A program made the translations under genes and the position numbers. Below, piece after piece: positions 47,755 through 55,873 of a stretch of 64,000 nt of DNA. This stretch comes from Hoeflea algicola (GTDB lineage: Bacteria; Pseudomonadota; Alphaproteobacteria; Rhizobiales; Rhizobiaceae): positions 1,674,001-1,738,000 of the forward strand of contig NZ_JAOVZR010000001.1 in assembly GCF_026619415.1 (NCBI RefSeq), given 5' to 3'. Within the stretch, counting starts at the first letter, position 1. Each line of letters begins with the position of its first letter. The notes below the pieces were generated by a model. It saw nothing but the letters and a program-made list of their open reading frames with translations, made no database searches and was not told the DNA's origin.

Positions 47755-48468
47755 TTATGCAAAAGCCGCCATGTGAAATCGCATCTGCGCCCCACCATAA
47801 CGGTATTTTGGCCCCACCGGACAGGCTTCGCGGGCCAAACAGCCTGAAACCATGCAGCCCTGTTTCCCATTGTCAGATGCCAGATACTCACGACAGGTCG
47901 ATACAGCCAGCCCATCATGTGTAAACGCACCAACCGGGCACCGCGACAGGCAGGGCTTGTCCACACAGCTATCGCAGGGGTGAGGGCTTGCGCGAATTTG
48001 CGCCCTTATTATCTCAGTCAGGCCGAAGCTGGCGGCCGCCTCCGCACCAAACAGGATGGCGACGCGGTAGCCGTGCTAGAGCCCGAACTCGGGATGAATG
48101 AGCATCCCCAGCGGCGAGGCCTTGAGCCCTTCAGCCGCCATCGCCCATTGCTGGAACGGATGCCACGGCCGGTCTGACGGAAACACCGCTTCACCGCCGG
48201 CCGCCGCCGCAATCGGCGCAATGACCGCTTTTGACCAGCTATCAAGCGGATCTGCGATCCCGGGGTGTTGATTGCACCACTCTGCAAAGGACGGCCAGAA
48301 TTCGCCACCGGCATGGCCGACAAGACACAGCGCCGACGCAGCAGCGCCTTCCGCCATTATGGGTGCACTGGCCGCGTCCAGCCGGATCCACCCGCGCAGA
48401 CGAAGCCCGTTGTCCGCCAGCGCATTCTCAAGCGCGCGGGTTGAAGCGCTTTCCGGCATGGGGCTCAT
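47755..48468 (-). pseudogene. Fe-S (ferredoxin-like) protein gene interrupted by an in-frame amber codon
   Basis: One frame of 237 codons with a TAG at codon 131 (48076-48078). Before it are 130 residues ending in LIHPEFGL; after it the frame continues HGYRVAILFGAEAA and then a two-cluster ferredoxin-type module: CDSCVDKPCLSRCP and CMVSGCLAREACPVG. TAG for TGG (Trp) by one base would give FGLWHGYR, which reads naturally. No frame change is needed. It lies 104 bases downstream of mttB on the same strand, so the encoded protein may serve corrinoid reduction. Real nonsense mutation, sequencing error and readthrough cannot be separated here. Confidence 0.7.
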
Positions 48469-48572
48469 CCACCGGGTTTGCCGTCACGAAACGCAGAGCG
48501 CCAGACCTCTTTATGAATGAGGTCAGCAACTTTTTCCTGTGCGCCTGTCTCCCTGGCTTGAGCGGGCTGTGT

Positions 48573-50174
48573 TCAAGTGAACGCGTCGGGCATCGATTCC
48601 TTGCGCTCGCGCATGAAGGCCAGAAGCGCCTCGTCGATCGCCGGATCGAGATCGGGGGCAACATAGCTGTCGAGCCACGACCGGCACAGCGCCCGGGCGC
48701 GTTCCTCGATGCGCTTTTCGCCCTCGGCCAGCCATTGCTCATAGGAATTGTTGTCAGCCAGCGACGAACGGAAGAACGCTTTCTGGAAATTGGCCTGGGT
48801 ATGGGCACAACCGAGATAATGGTTGCCCGGCCCCACTTCGGCAATAGCATCCATCGCCTGACCGGTCTCCGACAGGTCGACGCCCTGGGCAAAACGTTGC
48901 TGCATGCCCAACTGATCGACATCGATCATGAATTTTTCATAGGAACTGACCAGCCCGCCTTCGAGCCAACCCGCCGAATGCAGCGCAAAATTGGTGCCAG
49001 CCAGCAGCGTCATGTTGAGTGTTGAGGCACTCTCATGGGCAGCCTGTGCATCGACAACCTTGGAGCCGCACAGCGATCCGCCGGTGCGGAACGGCAGTTT
49101 CAGCCGTCGCGCCAGCTGCGCGGCGCCATAAGAAACTAGCGACGGTTCCGGCGTGCCGAAGGTCGGCGCACCCGACTGCATCGAAATCGAGGCTGCGAAA
49201 GTACCAAACAGCACCGGTGCGCCCGGCCGCACGAGCTGCGTGAACGCGGCCCCGGCAAGCACTTCCGCCAGAATCTGGGTCAGCGTGCCGATCACCGTCA
49301 CCGGGCTCATGGCGCCGGCAAGAATGAAGGGCGAGACCACGCAGGCCTGGTTGTTGCGGGCATAGACCTTGAGCGCGCCCAGCATGGTTTCGTCAAACAC
49401 CATTGGAGAGTTGGCATTGATCAGGTTGAGCGTGACGCAATTCTGGTCGACAAATTCCGCACCGAACAGAATCTTGCACATCTCCACCGTGTCTTCGGCG
49501 CGTTCCGGCGCGGTGACCGACCCCATGAACGGCTTGTCGCTGTATTTCATATGGCTGTAAACCATGTCGAAATGGCGCTTGTTGACCGGCACATCGACCG
49601 GCTCGCAGACGGTGCCACCGGAATGGTGCATCGCCGGTGCCATATAGGCCAGCTTCACGAAATTGCGGAAATCCTCGATCGTCGCATAGCGTCGCTCGCC
49701 ATCCAGGTCGCGCACGAAGGGCGGGCCGTAAACCGGCGCGAACACGGTCGCCTTGCCGCCGATCTGCACCGAGCGGGCCGGGTTGCGCGCGTGCTGGGTA
49801 AAAATCTCCGGCGCGGTCTGTAGCAATTGCCGGCACAGGCCTTTGGGAAAGCGAACCCGTTCGCCCTTCACGTCTGCGCCCGCTTCGCGCCACAGCTGCA
49901 ACGCCTCGGCGTCATCGCGGAACTCGATGCCGATTTCCTCGAGCACCGTGTCGGCGTTGGTTTCGATCAGGTTCAGGGCTTCCTCATCGAGCACTTCATA
50001 AACGCCAACCTTGCGCATGATGAACGGCATCGATTGGCCTGGCCCACCGCCTGACCGTTGCGCGCGCCTGCCTGCGGCGCCCTTGCCCCGTCGTCCGGAG
50101 GAACCTTCAGGAGAAGCCTCAGGGATTGCTGCTTGAACCGGATCTGTTGTGGATTGAGTGTCTGACTGAGCCAT
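48573..50174 (-). CDS. MttB-family trimethylamine/quaternary-amine:corrinoid methyltransferase (non-pyrrolysine)
   Basis: A 533-residue COG5598 protein. The TIM-barrel blocks MPFIMRKVGVYEVLDEEAL, CEPVDVPVNKRH, NANSPMVFDETMLGALKVYA and QSGAPTFGTPEP are present, and the frame has no internal TAG. So it is of the non-pyrrolysine class, whose characterised members (MtgB on glycine betaine, MtpB on proline betaine, MtcB on carnitine) demethylate quaternary amines onto a corrinoid protein. The N-terminal ~50 residues are Ser/Gly/Arg-rich. It is divergent from its likely corrinoid partner across 248 bases. Start at 50174 (MAQSDTQ). Substrate not fixed by sequence. Confidence 0.9.
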   Translation of the reverse strand: MAQSDTQSTTDPVQAAIPEASPEGSSGRRGKGAAGRRAQRSGGGPGQSMPFIMRKVGVYEVLDEEALNLIETNADTVLEEIGIEFRDDAEALQLWREAGADVKGERVRFPKGLCRQLLQTAPEIFTQHARNPARSVQIGGKATVFAPVYGPPFVRDLDGERRYATIEDFRNFVKLAYMAPAMHHSGGTVCEPVDVPVNKRHFDMVYSHMKYSDKPFMGSVTAPERAEDTVEMCKILFGAEFVDQNCVTLNLINANSPMVFDETMLGALKVYARNNQACVVSPFILAGAMSPVTVIGTLTQILAEVLAGAAFTQLVRPGAPVLFGTFAASISMQSGAPTFGTPEPSLVSYGAAQLARRLKLPFRTGGSLCGSKVVDAQAAHESASTLNMTLLAGTNFALHSAGWLEGGLVSSYEKFMIDVDQLGMQQRFAQGVDLSETGQAMDAIAEVGPGNHYLGCAHTQANFQKAFFRSSLADNNSYEQWLAEGEKRIEERARALCRSWLDSYVAPDLDPAIDEALLAFMRERKESMPDAFT

Positions 50175-50258
50175 CAAAAGCCTGCATATTCTGGATTGAC
50201 GCACCATCGCGCTGTATGATCCATGCTAGTCAAAACCGTCTTGCGCACCTGCCTTTAT

Positions 50259-50275
50259 GCGCCAAGCCTTGGCGC
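50259..50275. promoter_or_regulatory. palindrome in the divergent mttB/corrinoid-protein promoter region
   Basis: GCGCCAAG-C-CTTGGCGC, perfect 8-base arms with one central base, midway between the two divergent starts (84 bases from mttB and 148 from the corrinoid gene). It is a good operator candidate for co-control of both. Confidence 0.5.
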
Positions 50276-50422
50276 TGCAGGAATAGCTGCTCGAAGGCAC
50301 CGTCGCATTTTCAGATATGTGCGTCGTTTTCAAGGAACTTTTTGCAAACGAACCGCTATATCGCTATGCAGGGTGGATCCGGTACGCCGCGCGGCTGGAT
50401 AAGGGTACAAAGGGAGAATTCC

Positions 50423-51130
50423 ATGTCTGATGAAGAAATCGTCCTTTCCGAACTCTCTGATGATGAACTTGTCCAGCAGATGCACGACGATCTGTATGAC
50501 GGGCTGAAGGAAGAGATTGAGGAAGGCACCAACATCCTCCTCAGTCGCGGCTGGACACCCTATGATCTGCTGACCCAGGCTCTCGTCGAAGGCATGCGAA
50601 TCGTCGGGGAAGATTTTCGCGACGGCATCCTGTTCGTGCCGGAGGTGCTGATGAGCGCCAACGCCATGAAGGCAGGCATGTTCATCTTGCGCCCGCTGCT
50701 GATTGAAACCGGCGCGCCGAAACTCGGCAAGATGGTGATCGGCACCGTCAAGGGCGACATTCACGACATCGGCAAGAACCTTGTCGGCATGATGATGGAA
50801 GGCGCGGGCTTCGACGTCATCGACCTCGGCATCAACAATTCGGTCGAGAAATATATCGATGCGATCGAGCGTGAGCAGCCCGACATTCTCGGCATGTCGG
50901 CGCTTTTGACCACCACCATGCCCTACATGAAGGTCGTCATCGACACGATGAAGGAAAAGGGCATCCGCGATGATTACATCGTGCTGGTCGGCGGCGCGCC
51001 GCTCAACGAGGAATTCGGCAAGGCCGTTGGCGCCGATGCCTATTGCCGCGACGCAGCGGTCGCAGTAGAAACTGCCAAGGACATGATCAAGCGACGTCAC
51101 AACCTGATGGCGACTGCCGCTTCGAACTAG
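50423..51130 (+). CDS. corrinoid-binding methyltransferase protein (MttC/MtgC type)
   Basis: A 235-residue B12-binding protein. The helical cap domain occupies ~15-95 (ILLSRGWTPYDLLTQALVEGM; DGILFVPEVLMSANAM). The Rossmann domain has the base-off histidine motif GDIHDIGKN (Asp112, His114, Gly117), VIDLGINN and VLVGGAPLN. It shuttles the methyl group from the MttB-type enzyme to the methyl-THF-forming enzyme. AGGGAGAA precedes its ATG. The neighbouring ring of C1 genes supports the role. Confidence 0.93.
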   Translation: MSDEEIVLSELSDDELVQQMHDDLYDGLKEEIEEGTNILLSRGWTPYDLLTQALVEGMRIVGEDFRDGILFVPEVLMSANAMKAGMFILRPLLIETGAPKLGKMVIGTVKGDIHDIGKNLVGMMMEGAGFDVIDLGINNSVEKYIDAIEREQPDILGMSALLTTTMPYMKVVIDTMKEKGIRDDYIVLVGGAPLNEEFGKAVGADAYCRDAAVAVETAKDMIKRRHNLMATAASN

Positions 51131-51140
51131 AACCCTACTG

Positions 51141-51163
51141 CCCGGAACGCCAGGCGTTCCGGG
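51141..51163. terminator. hairpin after the corrinoid-protein gene
   Basis: CCCGGAACGCC-A-GGCGTTCCGGG, an 11-base perfect inverted repeat 10 bases after the stop. No T tract, so either a weak terminator or an mRNA-stabilising hairpin. Confidence 0.55.
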
Positions 51164-51219
51164 TCGCAGTTGATGCAGCACGATTGCCACCAAGCAATAT
51201 GCCTTGAAAGCAACCTGCG

Positions 51220-51354
51220 TTAGTTGCCGGCGACTGCGTCGCCAACAGCATTGGCTGAATCATTAACGTCGCGACCAATACCGCGTATCGTATTGGCGCA
51301 GGAAGCCAGTGTCAGGGCAAGAACGAGAATTGTTGTAATCTTGAATGGCGTCAT
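51220..51354 (-). CDS. entericidin-like small lipoprotein
   Basis: A 44-residue protein. Signal peptide MTPFKITTILVLALTLASC with lipobox LASC, then NTIRGIGRDVNDSANAVGDA, the pattern of EcnA/EcnB-type entericidins. Mature part is ~26 residues. It is antisense to its neighbours, set between the corrinoid gene and DUF1638. Functional link to C1 metabolism is not expected. Such small genes are often missed. Confidence 0.8.
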   Translation of the reverse strand: MTPFKITTILVLALTLASCANTIRGIGRDVNDSANAVGDAVAGN

Positions 51355-51417
51355 GGCCCGATGATTCTCCTAGAATTGCTTGAAGCCTGAACCCTGCATG
51401 TGGTGAAAGGCGATTCG

Positions 51418-52035
51418 ATGGCAGATCCGGAAACAAACCAAACCCCACCCCGCAAAAAGGTGCGGGTCATCGCCTGCGGCATGATTGCCCGCGAGGTGCT
51501 GGCGGTAAATGCGCAGCTCGGTCACGACCACGTCGATCTCAAATGCATCGATGCCAACTACCATCACTATCCCGACCGCATCGCCCCGGCCGTAGATCTC
51601 GCCATCCGCAAGGCGCGCGAAGAAGGTTATGAGCACATTTTCATTGGCTATGCCGACTGCGGAACCGGCGGCGAACTCGACAAGGTCTGCGCCGCACACG
51701 CAGTGGAGCGGATTGCCGGGCCGCATTGTTTTTCCTTCTACATAGGCAACCAGGCCTTCGAACAGGTCGGCGACGAGATAATGATGACATTTTTCATCAC
51801 GGATTTTCTCGCCCGCCATTTCGAGGCGTTCCTCATCAAACCACTCGGGCTCGATCGCTTTCCGGAACTGCGTGAAACCTATTTCGGCCACTACGAACGG
51901 GCGCTCTACCTGGCGCAAACCGACGATCCCGAGCTTGAACGCCTGGCCCGCGCCTTAGCCGAGCGCCTTGGGCTGCGCTACGAAAAACGCATGACCGGTT
52001 ACGGCGATCTGACCGATGCCCTCAGGCCACTTTGA
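51418..52035 (+). CDS. DUF1638 protein of the corrinoid C1 cluster
   Basis: A 205-residue protein of the DUF1638 family. Conserved Cys/His spots: VIACGMIAREV, KCIDANYHHYPD, GYADCGTGGELDKVC and GPHCFSFYIG; these could bind a metal or corrinoid. Family members repeatedly sit beside MttB-type methyltransferases and corrinoid proteins in bacteria and methanogens. Function unknown; position suggests help with methyl transfer or cofactor handling. Start at 51418 after GAAAGGCG. Confidence 0.8.
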   Translation: MADPETNQTPPRKKVRVIACGMIAREVLAVNAQLGHDHVDLKCIDANYHHYPDRIAPAVDLAIRKAREEGYEHIFIGYADCGTGGELDKVCAAHAVERIAGPHCFSFYIGNQAFEQVGDEIMMTFFITDFLARHFEAFLIKPLGLDRFPELRETYFGHYERALYLAQTDDPELERLARALAERLGLRYEKRMTGYGDLTDALRPL

Positions 52036-52163
52036 GCCGACGGGGCGCAGGTCGCCGGTTGAAAACTAAATCCCGCTGCCGCGGCTGATTTCCAGTTTCT
52101 GCCATATTTTTTAAGCAATCCGTGCTTAGATGTAAGGGCAACATCAAAGTACGGATTTTCCCA

Positions 52164-52808
52164 GTGAGTTCGCAGTCCCTCGCATCGTCTGTTCCGGCAA
52201 TCGCCGCGGGCGCCCACCGTCACCCCGAAAAATTGTCCGACCTGCTCGAACGGCTGGCACGCGACGCGGGCGAACGGGTAAGCATGCGCGAAATTGCCAC
52301 AGCTCTGAACGACCGTTCTTTTGGTGCGTTTCTGCTGGTCTTCGCTTTACCGAATCTCATTCCACTGCCGCCGGGCGCAACCATGGTGCTCGGCTTGCCG
52401 ATGGTTTTCGTCGCCTGGCAACTGGTGATCGGTTACGACAAGGTCTGGTTGCCGCGCGCGCTTGCCGATTACGCCGTTGACCGCTCCACCTTCCAGCGGA
52501 TGGTGACGCGGGTCTCGCCCTGGCTGCGCCGTGCCGAAACCTGGGTGCGGCCACGCAACTGGCCGCTCGACGGCCCGGTGCGGGAACGATTGTTTGGAAT
52601 TTTCACACTGCTACTCGCCATCACCTGCGTCTTGCCGATTCCTTTCGGCAACTGGCCGCCGGCCTTTGCCATCGCGGTGCTTGGCGTCGCCCACACCGAG
52701 CGTGACGGCAATTGCCTGCTGGTCGGCGTGGTTGCCGGCATTATCGCGATCGGTGTCGCCGGATTGGTGATCGCAGCCACCGGCGCCTTGCTGATGCAGC
52801 TGTTTTAG
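52164..52808 (+). CDS. ExoD-family inner-membrane protein
   Basis: A 214-residue protein. N-terminal cytosolic part (LSDLLERLARDAGERVSMREIATAL) then GAFLLVFALPNLIPLPPG, the ExoD signature, and about four hydrophobic segments to the C-terminus. ExoD was linked to exopolysaccharide synthesis and alkali tolerance in Rhizobium. The start is uncertain (GTG 52164 preferred; an in-frame GTG also lies at 52122). It is probably unrelated to the C1 genes around it. Confidence 0.85.
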   Translation: MSSQSLASSVPAIAAGAHRHPEKLSDLLERLARDAGERVSMREIATALNDRSFGAFLLVFALPNLIPLPPGATMVLGLPMVFVAWQLVIGYDKVWLPRALADYAVDRSTFQRMVTRVSPWLRRAETWVRPRNWPLDGPVRERLFGIFTLLLAITCVLPIPFGNWPPAFAIAVLGVAHTERDGNCLLVGVVAGIIAIGVAGLVIAATGALLMQLF

Positions 52809-52879
52809 AACATCGTTCGATAGCCGGATCTTAACCGGAGATGCTGTAGTCTTGAGCGACGCCATATATGGGAGCTCAC

Positions 52880-53650
52880 ATGGCCACGGCACCGAAAATC
52901 CTCGTCATCACCGCGGGCGGCCCCTACCCCTGGGTCATCATCAACGCACTCGCTGAGCGCTTCGGCGGCACCGAAGTAGCCCTCGAACAGCCCGAATCCA
53001 AAGCTCTGTTCCTCAGGCGGCGGGCCCGCAAGATCGGCTGGTTTGAAACCGCAGGCCAGTTTCTAACCATGTCTGTGTCGCGCTTCGGCAAGCGTTTTGT
53101 CAAAGCCCGCGAAGCCGAGATCATTCAGCACCATAGCCTGAACACCGAACCATCGCCTACTGTTCCGGTCACGCCGGTATCATCGGCCAATGGCGAGGAT
53201 TGCCGGGCGCTGATCACCACGAGGCAACCCGAGGTGGTTTTCCTGGCAAGCTGCCGCATGCTCAACCGCGCCACGCTTGCCGCCATCCCCTGCCCGGTGC
53301 TCAACTACCATTCCGGCATCAACCCCAAATACCGCGGGCTTGCCGGCGGCTGGTGGGCGCGCGCGTCCGGTGACCAAGCCAACTACGGCACAACGGTCCA
53401 CCTGGTTGATGCCGGCGTCGACACCGGCGACATCCTCTATCAGGCTTTTCTCTCCCCCGATCCGCGCGAATCACTGCTCACCGACGCGATGGCGATGGCT
53501 GCCGGTTCGCGCGACATTGCCATCCGCGCGGTCGAGGACGCCCTCACCGGCAGGCTGACGCCGAAAGCCAGCACCCTGCCCTCTGTGCAACGGTTTCACC
53601 CGCCAATCTGGACCTATCTATGGACCGGCCTGACCAGAAAGATCTGGTAG
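52880..53650 (+). CDS. formyltransferase-fold protein (GART/Fmt-like)
   Basis: A 256-residue protein. Blocks of the formyltransferase fold: LNYHSGINPKYRGLAGGWWA (the H-x-G/N-P-Y-R-G catalytic area) and GTTVHLVDAGVDTGDILYQ, with the Asp of the DTG triad. The N-terminus ILVITAGGPYPWVIINAL carries the Rossmann start. In GART or Fmt these use 10-formyl-THF. It sits inside the C1 module, so it may use or dispose of formyl groups. Actual substrate unknown. Start at 52880 after GGGAG. Confidence 0.85.
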   Translation: MATAPKILVITAGGPYPWVIINALAERFGGTEVALEQPESKALFLRRRARKIGWFETAGQFLTMSVSRFGKRFVKAREAEIIQHHSLNTEPSPTVPVTPVSSANGEDCRALITTRQPEVVFLASCRMLNRATLAAIPCPVLNYHSGINPKYRGLAGGWWARASGDQANYGTTVHLVDAGVDTGDILYQAFLSPDPRESLLTDAMAMAAGSRDIAIRAVEDALTGRLTPKASTLPSVQRFHPPIWTYLWTGLTRKIW

Positions 53651-53810
53651 AGGCAAATACTTGACGCCCCCCGATGGGGATCTGATAGACACCGCACCAT
53701 CGCTTCGCCAGCCAGCCAAAACCGGCAGGTCGTTTTTGACGCTCCGCGCGTCGTCGTCAGCGAAGCGGCGAATTTCCACCATGCGCATTGTAACTCTCGA
53801 GGAGAACTTC

Positions 53811-54116
53811 ATGGCCAACCGCATCATCGTCTACTGGCGCGACATTCCTGCCCAGGTGATCGTCAAGAAAGGACGCACCACCGCAAAGCGCGAACTGTCA
53901 TTGCGGTTCACCGAAGCCATCGACATGTGCGCCATGCGCACCGGCGCGGCTGAAACCGATGATTACCTCGCCGATTGGCGTCGCGCTGATCCGGTAGAAG
54001 TCTCCGACGATCTTGAAGCCGAGGCGGAGAGCGCCGCGGCAGAGCTGGAAACCGCCTACGACAAGGAGCGACTGGTCGCCCTGGTCAAGGGCGGAGGCAG
54101 GGAGAGCCATGGCTGA
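53811..54116 (+). CDS. PF13769-type 'virulence factor' small protein
   Basis: A 101-residue protein, MANRIIVYWRDIPAQVIVKKG at the start, with an acidic C-terminal half (VEVSDDLEAEAESAAAELE). It matches the family labelled virulence factor, but here it overlaps the MetV-like gene by 8 bases and so belongs to the C1 operon. A role as a small accessory to the reductase is plausible. GAGGAGAA precedes the ATG. Confidence 0.8.
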   Translation: MANRIIVYWRDIPAQVIVKKGRTTAKRELSLRFTEAIDMCAMRTGAAETDDYLADWRRADPVEVSDDLEAEAESAAAELETAYDKERLVALVKGGGRESHG

Positions 54117-54699
54117 CGCGCCGACCACTACCACACAGGCAAGCCTCAACAAGAAGGCAGCCCGGAAGATTGCCTATAAACCATCTGGCGTCTCGGCGAC
54201 GCGGCGCAATGCGCGCCGCTTTGCCATTCGGCTCTGGTCTGTGCGCCACGCGCGCGCGCTCGAATGGTTTTATGCGCGGTTAGCCAAAGTGTTTCTGATG
54301 CTGCATCCGATGTGGAAGGTGGTTGGCTACCAGCGCGCCGAAGCGCCGATCAAGTTCATCGAAAAACACGTCAAGGGCTTGCTGTTTGACTGCCGGATGT
54401 GCGGCCAGTGTGTGCTGTCCTCAACCGGCATGTCCTGCCCGATGAATTGCCCCAAGCAACTGCGCAACGGGCCCTGCGGCGGGGTCCGCGCCAACGGCCA
54501 TTGTGAAGTCGAGCCGGACATGCCCTGCGTCTGGGTGCAAGCCTGGTCGGGGGCGCAAAAGATGCAGGAGCGCGACAACATCCTCAATGTCCAGAAACCA
54601 GTGGATCAGGCTCTGGGACAAACCTCGTCATGGTTGCGCGTCACCGCCAATGCCGCTGCCGAGCGGGAACTGTCGGCTCAACCGGAGGCGGGCCAGTGA
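54109..54699 (+). CDS. MTHFR C-terminal-domain (MetV-like) Cys-rich protein
   Basis: A 196-residue protein. After a basic N-terminal region it has the PF12225-type cysteine cluster: DCRMCGQCVLSSTGMSCPMN (Cys95, 98, 101, 110, 114), RNGPCGGVRANGHCEVE and PCVWVQAW. In acetogens the MetV protein of this family joins MetF to form the reductase for methyl-THF. It overlaps the neighbouring metF-like gene by 4 bases, which supports complex formation. It is probably an Fe-S or zinc protein. Confidence 0.88.
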   Translation: MADAPTTTTQASLNKKAARKIAYKPSGVSATRRNARRFAIRLWSVRHARALEWFYARLAKVFLMLHPMWKVVGYQRAEAPIKFIEKHVKGLLFDCRMCGQCVLSSTGMSCPMNCPKQLRNGPCGGVRANGHCEVEPDMPCVWVQAWSGAQKMQERDNILNVQKPVDQALGQTSSWLRVTANAAAERELSAQPEAGQ

Positions 54700-55796
54700 A
54701 CCAGGTCGATACCAATCCGCAGGATCCCAGCGCGCCGCTCGAGCCGTTGCCCGGCCATTCCTCCTATGGCCGACTTGAACGCATTTTGCGGCGCGGCGAA
54801 TTCGCAGTCACTGCAGAACTCAACCCGCCCGACAGCGCCAACCCGCAGGATGTGTATGAGCGCGCGGCGATCTTCGACGGCTGGGTCGATGGCATCAACG
54901 CCGTCGACGCATCGGGCGCCAACGCCCACATGTCTTCGGTCGGCATCTGCGCACTGCTGACCCGCATGGGCTATGCCCCGATCCTGCAGATTTCCTGCCG
55001 TGACCGGAACCGCATCGCCATCCAGGGAGATGTGCTGGGCGCCTCGGCCATGGGGGTGCAGAACGTGCTCTGTCTGACCGGCGACGGCGTCCAGGCCGGC
55101 GACCAGCCCGGCGCCAAGCCGGTGTTCGATCTCGATTGCATGTCGTTGCTCGAAACCATCCGGATCATGCGCGACAATTCGAAATTCCTTTCAGGCCGCA
55201 AGCTCACCACCGCGCCGGCCCTGTTTCTCGGTGCGGCGGTCAATCCCTTTGCCCCGCCGCACGATTTCCGACCGCTGCGATTAGCCAAGAAGATCGCTGC
55301 CGGCGCACAATTTGTGCAGAGCCAGTATTGCTACGACGTACCGATGTTCAGACACTACATGCAGCAAGTGCGTGATCTCGGGCTTCACAAGGAATGTTTC
55401 ATCATGTGCGGCGTCGGTCCGCTGGCTTCTGCACGGACAGCCAAATGGATGCGATCGAACGTGCCCGGCGTGCATATTCCCGATGCCATCATCGAGCGGC
55501 TGGAAGGCGCCCAGGACCAGAAGGCCGAAGGCAAGCGGATCTGCATCGACATAATCAACGAGGTCAAGGAAATCGAAGGCGTTTCCGGCATTCACGTCAT
55601 GGCTTACCGCCAGGAAGAGTTCGTCGCCGAAATCGTGCACGAATCAGGTGTACTCAAGGACCGTCGGCCGTGGCGCAAGGAACCGAACTTGGGTGACGAA
55701 ATGGTCGCCGCGCGCATGGAGGAAATCCTTGATGAACCACGCCAAAGCCCGCATGAACTGGCGGGCGCTGCCGGCGATACGGAGACCGTCGAATGA
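54696..55796 (+). CDS. methylenetetrahydrofolate reductase (MetF-like)
   Basis: A 366-residue MTHFR-fold protein. Blocks: VTAELNPPDSANPQDVYERA, QNVLCLTGDGVQ, AAVNPFAPPHDFRPLR and GAQFVQSQYCYDV. It interconverts methyl-THF and methylene-THF with a flavin. Together with the MetV-like gene before it, it is better seen as a dedicated methyl-oxidising reductase than as housekeeping metF. It begins at a GTG (54696) forming GTGA with the preceding stop. The N-terminal ~25 residues are an extra leader. Confidence 0.9.
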   Translation: MNQVDTNPQDPSAPLEPLPGHSSYGRLERILRRGEFAVTAELNPPDSANPQDVYERAAIFDGWVDGINAVDASGANAHMSSVGICALLTRMGYAPILQISCRDRNRIAIQGDVLGASAMGVQNVLCLTGDGVQAGDQPGAKPVFDLDCMSLLETIRIMRDNSKFLSGRKLTTAPALFLGAAVNPFAPPHDFRPLRLAKKIAAGAQFVQSQYCYDVPMFRHYMQQVRDLGLHKECFIMCGVGPLASARTAKWMRSNVPGVHIPDAIIERLEGAQDQKAEGKRICIDIINEVKEIEGVSGIHVMAYRQEEFVAEIVHESGVLKDRRPWRKEPNLGDEMVAARMEEILDEPRQSPHELAGAAGDTETVE

Positions 55797-55835
55797 ACCC
55801 GAGGCTTGCATCCTTCGCCGACCTCCTATAATCAT

Positions 55836-55851
55836 ATAAAGAAATCTTTAT
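55836..55851. promoter_or_regulatory. AT-rich dyad upstream of the methyl-THF:corrinoid methyltransferase gene
   Basis: ATAAAGAAATCTTTAT, a 16-base palindrome with one mismatched central pair, 22 bases before the ATG and 40 after the previous stop. It stands out in GC-rich DNA and resembles the dyad before bmt. Likely an operator for a methionine or SAH regulator; not proven. Confidence 0.5.
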
Positions 55852-55873
55852 GTCCTGACAGCAAGGATCGCAC

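Noticed and set aside
48076..48078. Amber codon as a pyrrolysine site
   Set aside because: No pyl genes in view, the MttB here lacks the amber, the interrupted protein is ferredoxin-like rather than a methylamine methyltransferase, and a Trp-to-stop change explains it with one base.
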